Assembly: GCA_031430035.1 (NCBI GenBank)
Contig: JANPAS010000158.1
Coordinates: 1-5,103 of the forward strand
Length of the DNA: 5,103 nucleotides
Origin: JASGCK01 sp031430035
GTDB lineage: Bacteria; Pseudomonadota; Gammaproteobacteria; Burkholderiales; Burkholderiaceae_C
Direction of reading: 5' to 3'
The translations under genes and the position numbers were made by a program. Within the stretch, counting starts at the first letter, position 1. Each line of letters begins with the position of its first letter. This document shows positions 1 through 5,103 of this stretch, in pieces. The notes beneath the pieces were generated by a model. It was not told the DNA's origin. It did not search any database and saw nothing but the letters and a program-made list of their open reading frames with translations.

Positions 1-690
1 GGCCTCACCGTCATTTTGGGACCTAATGGCGCTGGCAAAACAACGCTGCTTCGAGCGCTTAACGGTTTGATTCCGTTTGCAGGTGAAGTGCTGTACAACG
101 GCGAAGATCTACCAGAAAAAACGCATGAAATCGTCAGTGCAGGAATTGCGCTGGTCGCGGAGGGGCGGCAATTGTTTCCGCAAATGACCGTGCTGGAAAA
201 CTTGGAGTTGGGTGGCTGGTTATTACCCAAAATAGAGCGAGCCCAGCGTGTCGAGCAGGTCATGACAGACTTCCCCAAATTGCGCGAACGCGTGGGTCAA
301 ATGGCTGGCACGATGAGTGGTGGCGAGCAGCAAATGGTGGCTATTGCACGCGCTATGGTGTCTCGTCCAAGGCTCTTGATGCTCGATGAACCCTCACTAG
401 GACTTGCGCCCAAAATGGTCGCCGAAGTCTTGTCTATTGCAAGGCGTATCGCCGACGCGGGTACGACGGTGTTGATGGTTGAGCAAAACGTCAAAAAAGC
501 GCTAGCGGTTGCAGACCGCGGCTATGTACTGGAGCGCGGCGCGATTGTTGCCAGCGGGCCTGCCAAATTGTTATCGCGTTCAAGCGTGGTGCAAGAGGCC
601 TATTTGGGCGCACAGGACACACATTCTTACTCTGCGGCAGATGCCGCAAGTCGAACCAAAGTTTTAAATGAAGGAGTGAACCATGGCTGA
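1..690 (+). CDS. LivF-type branched-chain/aromatic ABC transporter ATP-binding protein (5' end outside window)
   Basis: This is the cytoplasmic ATPase subunit of a HAAT-family importer (LivF type), which powers uptake together with LivG, two permeases and a periplasmic binding protein. The frame is open from base 1, so the start lies upstream. 229 residues are visible, and roughly 20-30 N-terminal residues are probably missing. Visible motifs by visible-residue number: Walker A GPNGAGKT (7-14), a Q-loop region AEGRQLFPQMTVLENL (53-68) typical of LivF, signature MSGGEQQ (105-111), Walker B LLMLDEP (125-131), and VEQN (160-163), where LivF proteins carry Gln in place of the switch His. After the usual YLG ending (201-203) there is a polar tail of about 26 residues that runs into the next gene. 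The 8-base overlap with the aldehyde dehydrogenase suggests one operon and an aromatic rather than amino-acid cargo. The cargo is inference; the family call is secure. Confidence 0.93.
   Translation, partial: GLTVILGPNGAGKTTLLRALNGLIPFAGEVLYNGEDLPEKTHEIVSAGIALVAEGRQLFPQMTVLENLELGGWLLPKIERAQRVEQVMTDFPKLRERVGQMAGTMSGGEQQMVAIARAMVSRPRLLMLDEPSLGLAPKMVAEVLSIARRIADAGTTVLMVEQNVKKALAVADRGYVLERGAIVASGPAKLLSRSSVVQEAYLGAQDTHSYSAADAASRTKVLNEGVNHG
671..676 (+). promoter_or_regulatory. Ribosome binding site of the aldehyde dehydrogenase gene
   Basis: AAGGAG lies 6 bases before the ATG at 683, inside the last codons of the transporter ATPase gene. It is the only strong Shine-Dalgarno sequence before a start in this window. 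It fixes the dehydrogenase start and fits translational coupling through the 8-base overlap. Confidence 0.85.
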
Positions 691-2137
691 TTTGTCTATG
701 TTGATCAATGGCTTAAAAGTAACAGCGGAGAACAACGCCACCTTTGAGCGGCGTAACCCGCTGGATGGCACCATTGCAACGCGTGCGCCTGCTGCCTCGC
801 CAGCGGATGCCGTGATGGCTGTCGAAGCCGCCGCCGAAGCTTTTAAAACGTGGTCCGAAACGGGGCCTAACGAGCGCCGAGCTTTGCTTTTGAAAGCGGC
901 TGACAAACTAGAGGCTAAAACGCCTGAATTTGTGCAAGCTGTGTCTAGCGAGACGGGTGCAACAGGTATGTGGGGTGGCTTTAACGTATTTTTGGCCGCA
1001 GGCATGATTCGTGAGGCAGCATCGCTCACCACGCAAATTGCAGGCGAAGTGATCCCGTCTGACATACCAGGCAGCCTTGCCATGGGTATTCGTCAGCCTG
1101 CGGGTGTTGTGCTGGGTATTGCGCCTTGGAATGCCCCTATCATTTTGGGTGTGAGAGCTATTTGCGTGCCATTAGCCTGCGGTAATACGGTCATTTTGAA
1201 GGGTAGCGAAAACTGCCCCCGAACTCATCAGCTCATTGCCGAGGCGTTTCACGAGGCAGGCTTTCCCGCTGGCGTGGTGAACTACATCACCAACGCGCCA
1301 GCCGATGCAGGTGCTGTGGTCGAGGCAATGGTGGCGCATCCAGCTGTACGTCGCGTTAACTTTACGGGTTCAACCAAGGTCGGAAAAATCATCGCTATGA
1401 CCTGCGCCAAATACCTCAAACCCGTCGTGCTAGAGCTGGGCGGCAAAGCGCCATTGGTGGTACTGGACGATGCGGATATTGAAGATGCCGTTAATGGCGC
1501 TGCATTTGGCGCTTTTGCCAATAGTGGGCAGATTTGCATGAGCACCGAACGCATCATTGTGGATCAAAAAATTGCAGACGAATTCGTCAAAAAATTTGGT
1601 GATAAAGCTAAAAATCTACCCTTGGGTGATCCACGCAAACCAGAACCTGTGGTGCTTGGCAGCGTGATTGGCATGGGTACGGTGACACATTGCAATGCTT
1701 TGATTGATGACGCGATTGCTAAAGGCGCAAAAATGGTTTGCGGCGGCAAAGTAGAGAGCACACTTATGCCTGCAACGGTGCTCGACCATGTGACGCCCGC
1801 TATGCGGATCTACCACGAAGAAACCTTTGGCCCCGTTAAATGTATTGTGCGAGTCAAGAGTACCGAAGAGGCAATTGCCTGCGCTAATGACAACGAATAC
1901 GGCTTGTCGGCAGCTGTTTTTGGAAAAGATTTAGCGCGTGCCATGCAAGTGGCGCGGCGTATTGATTCAGGTATTTGCCACATCAATGGCCCAACCGTTC
2001 ATGACGAAGCGCAAATGCCTTTTGGCGGAGTTAAAGGCAGCGGGATCGGTCGTTTTGGCGGCAAGGCTGGCGTTGCAGAATTTACCGAATTGCGCTGGTT
2101 GACGATTCAAACGACACCGCGTCACTACCCGTTTTAA
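683..2137 (+). CDS. vdh: NAD(P)-dependent aromatic aldehyde dehydrogenase, vanillin/salicylaldehyde dehydrogenase type
   Basis: It oxidises an aromatic aldehyde to the acid in the cytoplasm; the likely substrates are vanillin to vanillate or 4-hydroxybenzaldehyde to 4-hydroxybenzoate. The 484 residues are full length for the ALDH superfamily. Visible motifs: PWNAP (148-152) with oxyanion-hole Asn150, Lys173 in LKGSE, the cofactor-binding GSTKVG (229-234), general base Glu251 in ELGGK, catalytic Cys285 in SGQIC, and Glu380 in EETFGP. The middle stretch around MIREAASL (108-115) and IPSDIPGS (124-131) and the C-terminal ELRWLTIQ...HYPF (469-484) resemble the Vdh/salicylaldehyde dehydrogenase branch rather than betaine or succinate semialdehyde dehydrogenases. 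The start is supported by AAGGAG 6 bases upstream. It overlaps the transporter gene by 8 bases and converges with the regulator gene. The neighbouring vanA-like and pobA genes favour vanillin or 4-hydroxybenzaldehyde, but the exact substrate cannot be read from sequence. The symbol is therefore tentative. Confidence 0.88.
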   Translation: MADLSMLINGLKVTAENNATFERRNPLDGTIATRAPAASPADAVMAVEAAAEAFKTWSETGPNERRALLLKAADKLEAKTPEFVQAVSSETGATGMWGGFNVFLAAGMIREAASLTTQIAGEVIPSDIPGSLAMGIRQPAGVVLGIAPWNAPIILGVRAICVPLACGNTVILKGSENCPRTHQLIAEAFHEAGFPAGVVNYITNAPADAGAVVEAMVAHPAVRRVNFTGSTKVGKIIAMTCAKYLKPVVLELGGKAPLVVLDDADIEDAVNGAAFGAFANSGQICMSTERIIVDQKIADEFVKKFGDKAKNLPLGDPRKPEPVVLGSVIGMGTVTHCNALIDDAIAKGAKMVCGGKVESTLMPATVLDHVTPAMRIYHEETFGPVKCIVRVKSTEEAIACANDNEYGLSAAVFGKDLARAMQVARRIDSGICHINGPTVHDEAQMPFGGVKGSGIGRFGGKAGVAEFTELRWLTIQTTPRHYPF

Positions 2138-2140
2138 GGC

Positions 2141-3061
2141 TTAAGGGACATTTCTTGATGCCCTAAACGCTTTAGGCGATTGCCCCGTCTCTTTCTTAAA
2201 GAAGCGACTGAAATAGGCTTCGTCCTCAAACCCTAGTTTGGCGGCAATTTGTTTGATGCTGTCGGCCGTGTAGGTCAGTTCGCGCTCAGCTTCAAACACG
2301 AGCCGTGCGTTGATCACCTCTAGTGCGGTCAGCCCTAGCACTTGCTTGGTCAGACGTGTGAGCTGTCCCGCGCTGACGCCGATTCGATTGGCGTAGTTGG
2401 TGACAGACTGGGATGACCTAAATTGCTCGTTCACCAAGCGCTTAAATTTATCCACTAGAGCATAAGCTCGTGTGCGAGGATTGGCCTGCAGGCCATGCTG
2501 GATATGGCCTGCAGGGCGATCACTTGAGGCGTTTCGCTGTGCGTGAATGAGTAAGGTGGCAAGCAAACACAGCCCGGCTGCGGCGTGCCCAGCGCTGTGA
2601 GTGCGCCATTCGTGCTCAATAGCAGTTAGTAAATTGTGCAGCGCTGCGTCGGCACTTGGGTCTTGTCCAAGCCTTACCAGATGTGGCCTAGCGAGCACCT
2701 TGGCAAGCTCAGGCATCACGCTTTGCGCAAGTGACGCTAATGGCTGCTGTGCCGCCGTGATGACAGGGCCATCGGTGTTTTGAGCAAAACGAAAGCTGTG
2801 CACGTTTTGTGCGGGGATGACGATGAGTACAGGGCTTGTGAGTGTTGACGTGACGCCATTGAGGGTGATTTCGCCACTGCCATCCGTCAGCCAAAAGATT
2901 TGCAAAAACGAGTCGTGCACATGCGGTTCGATCTCCCAATTAAAGTGACTGGAGCGATCAGGAATGCGTTCAAAATGAAACGAATTTGTCCAAGTCGCTG
3001 CTCGTGCAGAAGCGCTTGATTCGCCATAGAGCTCATAATGTTTGATGCTTGATGTTTTCAT
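2141..3061 (-). CDS. pobR: AraC-family transcriptional regulator, probable PobR-type activator of pobA
   Basis: This is a 306-residue DNA-binding regulator. The N-terminal part (about 25-95) looks like an AraC-type cupin sensing domain, with HVHDSFLQIFW (47-57) and a LIVIPAQNVHSF strand (79-90). A variable linker follows (about 175-200), then the C-terminal AraC/XylS domain with two helix-turn-helix motifs: about 219-240, and 268-290 (SIKQIAAKLGFEDEAYFSRF), followed by the family signature GQSPKAFR (293-300). The next Met is at residue 116, inside the protein, so the ATG at 3059-3061 is the only plausible start. It is transcribed divergently from pobA across 72 bases, the usual layout of AraC-type pobR/pobA pairs, so 4-hydroxybenzoate is the likely effector. 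Its stop codon lies 3 bases from that of the aldehyde dehydrogenase, so it could instead, or also, sense an aromatic aldehyde or acid made by that enzyme. The family call is firm; the pobR name rests on position. Confidence 0.85.
   Translation of the reverse strand: MKTSSIKHYELYGESSASARAATWTNSFHFERIPDRSSHFNWEIEPHVHDSFLQIFWLTDGSGEITLNGVTSTLTSPVLIVIPAQNVHSFRFAQNTDGPVITAAQQPLASLAQSVMPELAKVLARPHLVRLGQDPSADAALHNLLTAIEHEWRTHSAGHAAAGLCLLATLLIHAQRNASSDRPAGHIQHGLQANPRTRAYALVDKFKRLVNEQFRSSQSVTNYANRIGVSAGQLTRLTKQVLGLTALEVINARLVFEAERELTYTADSIKQIAAKLGFEDEAYFSRFFKKETGQSPKAFRASRNVP
2485..2515. repeat. Perfect 12-bp inverted repeat with 7-base loop inside the regulator gene
   Basis: CCTGCAGGCCAT (2485-2496) and ATGGCCTGCAGG (2504-2515) are exact reverse complements separated by GCTGGAT. 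The left arm also lies in a 12-bp perfect palindrome, GGCCTGCAGGCC (2483-2494), and TGGCCTGCAGG recurs as a near-direct repeat. It codes for the inter-domain linker (PAGHIQHGLQA, about residues 183-193), where sequence is free to vary. No T-run follows on either strand, so it is not an intrinsic terminator. Function unknown. Confidence 0.8.
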
Positions 3062-3070
3062 TTTGCTGGA

Positions 3071-3099
3071 ATTGTCCTATGTTTGGTTTGATTCGTCAA
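3071..3099 (-). promoter_or_regulatory. Candidate sigma70 promoter of the AraC-family regulator
   Basis: Read on the minus strand, TTGACG (3099-3094, 5/6 to the -35 consensus) is followed after exactly 17 bases by GACAAT (3076-3071, 4/6 to the -10 consensus). The predicted transcript would start only a few bases before the ATG at 3061, giving a very short leader. The inverted repeat at 3087-3100 covers the -35 hexamer, so a protein bound there could control the regulator gene. This is pattern matching only. Confidence 0.35.
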
Positions 3100-3100
3100 A
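3087..3100. promoter_or_regulatory. Small inverted repeat, possible operator half-sites
   Basis: TTTGA (3087-3091) and TCAAA (3096-3100) are perfect inverted arms around TTCG, near the middle of the divergent spacer and overlapping the candidate -35 of the regulator gene. Five-base arms occur by chance fairly often, and AraC-family proteins usually bind direct repeats, so the assignment is weak. Confidence 0.25.
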
Positions 3101-3133
3101 GCATGGTGACGCGTTCTGTACACAATCAAAAGC

Positions 3134-4318
3134 ATGAAAACAATCTCTACCCAAGTCGTCATTGTTGGCGCAGGCCCATCTGGTTTATTGCTCGGTGCAC
3201 TGTTGCACAAAGCGGGCATCGACCACATCATCATCGAGCGGCAAAGCGCCCAGTATGTGCAAGAGCGCATCCGCGCTGGTGTGCTGGAGCAGGGCACGGC
3301 TGATTTGCTGGACTACGTGGGTGTGGGCAAGCGGTTGCACAAAGAGGGGCTGCGTCACGACGCATTTGCTTTGATCTTCAAAGGCGCATTTCACCGCATC
3401 AATATCTCGGATCGCCAAGGTGGCAAGCACATGACGGTGTACGGTCAAACTGAAGTGACCAAGGATTTGATGGATCACCGCGCTGGGCTAGGTTTGCAGA
3501 CGATTTATGAAGCGGGTGATACGGTTGCTGTTCACGAATTTGATACAGAGCATCCGCGTGTCACCTTCACCAAAAACGGTGAGGAAGTCGAGATCAAGGC
3601 GCGTTTTATTGCGGGCTGCGATGGCTACCACGGCGTGTGCCGCGCCAGCGTGCCAGCTAGTAGTATCCAAACGTTTGAAAAAGTCTATCCATTTGGTTGG
3701 CTGGGGATCTTGGCTGATACGCCGCCCGTGTACCACGAGGTGACTTACTCAAATACCGAACGCGGCTTTGCGCTGTCGTCGCTTCGCTCGATGACGCGTA
3801 GCCGCTACTACATCCAATGCGGCATCGACGAGAAAGTAGAGAACTGGAGTGACGATCGGTTTTGGGCGGAATTTAAGCTGCGTATCGACCCAGAGGCCGC
3901 ATCCCGCTTGGTCTGCGGGCCATCTATCGAAAAAAGTATTGCGCCGCTGCGGAGTTTTGTGACCGAGCCGATGCGCTTTGGCTCCATGTTCTTGGCGGGC
4001 GATGCGGCGCACATCGTGCCGCCCACAGGCGCGAAAGGTTTGAATCTGGCGGCAGGCGATGTGAATGTTTTGTCACAAGCCATCATTGAGTATTTTCAAG
4101 AGCAATCAAAAGCAGGCATTGACCACTATTCCGCTCGCTGCCTGCGCCGCGTGTGGAATGCCGAGCGCTTTTCGTGGTGGTTTACGTCACTCATGCACAA
4201 GTTTCCCGATACCGAAGGCTTTGGGCAGAAGATTCAAGAAGCGGAGCTGGATTACCTCGTGCACTCGGAAGCTGCGCTTCAATCTATTACTGAAAATTAT
4301 GTGGGATTAGCGCATTAG
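3134..4318 (+). CDS. pobA: 4-hydroxybenzoate 3-monooxygenase (p-hydroxybenzoate hydroxylase)
   Basis: This cytoplasmic FAD flavoprotein hydroxylates 4-hydroxybenzoate to protocatechuate using NADPH and O2. The 394 residues are full length. Alignment from memory to the Pseudomonas fluorescens enzyme gives an offset of +3, rising to +4 after a one-residue insertion near 128-137. Visible: FAD-binding GAGPSG (12-17); NADPH-contact residues Arg36, Tyr41, Arg45 and Arg47 (33, 38, 42 and 44 in P. fluorescens); Gln105; the CDG motif (162-164); substrate-site Tyr205, Ser216, Arg218, Arg224 and Tyr226; GDAAHIVPPTGAKGLN (289-304) with Asp290, Pro297, Lys301 and Asn304; and Tyr389, equivalent to the Tyr385 of the proton relay. 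The C-terminus stops soon after YVGL, without the short acidic tail of P. fluorescens. An in-frame stop at 3107-3109 with no ATG or GTG before 3134 fixes the start, although it lacks a clear ribosome binding site. vanA-like gene 48 bases downstream, same strand; probable AraC-type activator divergent. Confidence 0.97.
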   Translation: MKTISTQVVIVGAGPSGLLLGALLHKAGIDHIIIERQSAQYVQERIRAGVLEQGTADLLDYVGVGKRLHKEGLRHDAFALIFKGAFHRINISDRQGGKHMTVYGQTEVTKDLMDHRAGLGLQTIYEAGDTVAVHEFDTEHPRVTFTKNGEEVEIKARFIAGCDGYHGVCRASVPASSIQTFEKVYPFGWLGILADTPPVYHEVTYSNTERGFALSSLRSMTRSRYYIQCGIDEKVENWSDDRFWAEFKLRIDPEAASRLVCGPSIEKSIAPLRSFVTEPMRFGSMFLAGDAAHIVPPTGAKGLNLAAGDVNVLSQAIIEYFQEQSKAGIDHYSARCLRRVWNAERFSWWFTSLMHKFPDTEGFGQKIQEAELDYLVHSEAALQSITENYVGLAH

Positions 4319-4331
4319 CGACATGTAGGCA

Positions 4332-4358
4332 TTGACGGCTTGATTTGATGTATACAAT
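4332..4358 (+). promoter_or_regulatory. Candidate promoter of the vanA-like gene
   Basis: TTGACG (4332-4337) and TACAAT (4353-4358, 5/6 to the -10 consensus) are separated by 15 bases, shorter than the ideal 17. The predicted transcription start would fall next to the ATG at 4367, giving an almost leaderless mRNA. This fits the absence of a good Shine-Dalgarno sequence there. The gene may equally be read through from pobA. Confidence 0.35.
4349..4358 (+). promoter_or_regulatory. TGTATACAAT site before vanA, possible GntR/FadR-type (VanR-like) operator
   Basis: The site contains the 8-bp palindrome TGTATACA (4349-4356), ending 10 bases before the vanA-like ATG. GTnnnAC-type cores are typical of FadR-subfamily GntR regulators, which include VanR repressors of vanAB in proteobacteria. 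The same 10 bases recur at 4597-4606 within the gene. No such regulator is encoded in the window, so the assignment is inference. Confidence 0.35.
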
Positions 4359-4366
4359 GAGTATCC

Positions 4367-5103
4367 ATGAAATCAAAAAAAATCACTTTCCCTTTAAATG
4401 CATGGTACGCCATCGCCTACGATGTTGAGGTGAAGCGCGAGCTTTTAGCGCGCACGATTTGCAATCAAAAAATTGTCATTTATAGAATAGAAAATGGCAA
4501 TGTCGCCGCCTTAGAAGATGCTTGCTGGCATCGTCTGCTGCCGCTCTCAATGGGGCGGCTCGACGGTGATGAAGTCGTTTGCGGCTATCACGGACTTGTA
4601 TACAATTCAAGTGGCCGCTGCACCCACATGCCCAGTCAAGAGACGCTTAACCCCTCGGCCTGCGTGCGCAGCTACCCCGTAGCCGAGAAACATCGCTTCG
4701 TTTGGATTTGGCCAGGCGATCCTGCGCTAGCGGACGAATCGCTTATCCCTGATTTGCACTGGAATCACGACCCCGCATGGGCGGCAGATGGCCGCCTCAT
4801 CACGGTCAAGTGCGACTACCGATTGGTGATTGATAACTTGATGGACTTGACGCACGAAACCTTTGTGCATGGCTCATCCATTGGTCAGCAAGCGGTGGCC
4901 GAAGCGCCGTTTGTTGCCACCCACGGTGAGCGCACGGCGACCGTGACGCGCTGGATGGAAAACATCGATGCACCGCCGTTTTGGGCTGGACAAATCAAAC
5001 AAGGGTTGGACTACGCGGGCAAGGTGGACCGCTGGCAAATTATTAAATTTGAAGCGCCGTGCACCGTGGTGATTGATGTGGGTGTGGCTGAAACGGGAAC
5101 GGG
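4367..5103 (+). CDS. vanA: Vanillate O-demethylase oxygenase subunit (Rieske non-haem iron oxygenase), 3' end outside window
   Basis: Together with a ferredoxin-reductase partner (VanB, not visible here), VanA demethylates vanillate to protocatechuate plus formaldehyde. 245 residues are visible before the window ends, out of about 350 for the family. The Rieske [2Fe-2S] ligands are Cys53-x-His55 and Cys72-x2-His75 (CGYHGL); the first motif reads CWH where many relatives have CPH. The mononuclear iron motif IDNLMDLTHETFVH (155-168) supplies His163, His168 and bridging Asp160. The third iron ligand, an Asp, should lie beyond the edge. NAWYAIAYDV at the N-terminus, the FVWIWPGDPALAD stretch (111-123), APPFW (202-206) and VDRWQI (220-225) match the VanA branch rather than other ring-hydroxylating oxygenases. 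A stop codon at 4358-4360 in frame fixes the start at 4367. The first codons are unusually A-rich (MKSKKI). It lies 48 bases after pobA on the same strand. Confidence 0.92.
   Translation, partial: MKSKKITFPLNAWYAIAYDVEVKRELLARTICNQKIVIYRIENGNVAALEDACWHRLLPLSMGRLDGDEVVCGYHGLVYNSSGRCTHMPSQETLNPSACVRSYPVAEKHRFVWIWPGDPALADESLIPDLHWNHDPAWAADGRLITVKCDYRLVIDNLMDLTHETFVHGSSIGQQAVAEAPFVATHGERTATVTRWMENIDAPPFWAGQIKQGLDYAGKVDRWQIIKFEAPCTVVIDVGVAETGT
4596..4605. repeat. 10-bp palindrome TTGTATACAA inside the vanA-like gene
   Basis: This is a perfect palindrome 230 bases into the gene, coding for part of Leu-Val-Tyr-Asn just after the second Rieske motif. With the next base it contains TGTATACAAT (4597-4606), identical to the site at 4349-4358, 248 bases upstream. 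It could be a second operator for DNA looping, or chance conservation of codons. Confidence 0.6.

Larger units (their letters stand above)
3062..3133. promoter_or_regulatory. Divergent regulator/pobA intergenic promoter-operator region
   Basis: The 72 bases separate the start codons of the AraC-family gene (-) and pobA (+), so both promoters and the regulator's binding site should lie here or just inside the flanking genes. It contains a small inverted repeat TTTGA-TTCG-TCAAA (3087-3100) and a sigma70-like hexamer pair for the minus strand. On the pobA side there is TGTACACAAT (3117-3126), with no -35-like hexamer at normal spacing, as expected for an activator-dependent promoter. Neither start codon has a convincing Shine-Dalgarno sequence. 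The operator position is inference. Confidence 0.7.

Noticed and set aside
92..97. TGTACA in the transporter gene as another copy of the operator-like motif
   Set aside because: Only the 6-base core matches and the flanks diverge (TGTACAACGG). It lies deep in coding sequence with no start nearby.
664..1083. Long open frame on the minus strand across the start of the aldehyde dehydrogenase gene
   Set aside because: Its composition is what antisense reading of an alanine-rich ALDH gene produces. There is no recognisable domain or ribosome site, and the overlapping + strand gene is certain.
2162..2176. CCTAAA-CGC-TTTAGG stem as a terminator for the dehydrogenase operon
   Set aside because: The stem is only 6 bp and half A+T, no T-run follows on either strand, and it lies within coding sequence of the regulator.
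3053..3142. 9-bp inverted repeat TGTTTTCAT (3053-3061) / ATGAAAACA (3134-3142) flanking the divergent spacer
   Set aside because: Both copies are simply the Met-Lys-Thr start codons of the two genes. It looks like a coincidence of common N-terminal codons, not a repeat boundary or an operator.
3049..3303. Small + strand open frame crossing the divergent spacer into pobA
   Set aside because: It is out of frame with pobA, has no ribosome site or recognisable domain, and is mostly a shadow of pobA codons.
1..5103. Undescribed defence, mobile or RNA-based system
   Set aside because: All five genes belong to known families with clear catabolic or transport roles. There are no transposase, phage, toxin-antitoxin or CRISPR signals and no gap large enough for an unnoticed structured RNA.

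Overview
The window is an aromatic-acid catabolism locus. It probably comes from a Gram-negative soil or freshwater proteobacterium, most likely a betaproteobacterium of the Burkholderiales type. That placement is inferred from the moderate-to-high G+C codon use, the family resemblances and the gene set; the window contains no rRNA or other marker to prove it. Coding density is very high and no gap between genes exceeds 72 bases. I see no mobile element, tRNA, rRNA or CRISPR array.

Layout: (1) bases 1-690, + strand: the 3' part of a LivF-type ABC transporter ATPase, cut by the window edge. (2) 683-2137, +: an aldehyde dehydrogenase of the vanillin/salicylaldehyde type, overlapping the ATPase gene by 8 bases. 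(3) 2141-3061, -: an AraC-family regulator, probably PobR-like, convergent with the dehydrogenase and only 3 bases from it. (4) 3062-3133: a 72-base divergent promoter region. (5) 3134-4318, +: pobA, 4-hydroxybenzoate 3-monooxygenase, complete, with every catalytic residue I could check conserved. (6) 4319-4366: a 48-base gap holding a palindromic TGTATACA site. (7) 4367 to the window end, +: a vanA-like Rieske oxygenase, vanillate O-demethylase, truncated on the right.

How the genes fit together: the transporter would import a lignin-derived or other aromatic substrate. The dehydrogenase would oxidise vanillin (or 4-hydroxybenzaldehyde) to the acid. VanA, with a VanB reductase expected downstream, demethylates vanillate to protocatechuate, and PobA hydroxylates 4-hydroxybenzoate to protocatechuate. 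Two branches of phenolic catabolism (guaiacyl and p-hydroxyphenyl) thus converge on one ring-cleavage substrate. The AraC-type protein is placed to activate pobA from the shared divergent promoter.

No gene here belongs to an undescribed system. The less ordinary signals are in the non-coding and regulatory detail: an ACAAT hexamer 7-9 bases before three start codons that lack good Shine-Dalgarno sites; an exact TGTATACAAT repeat before and inside vanA, with a 9/10 copy before pobA; and a perfect 12-bp inverted repeat inside the regulator gene.
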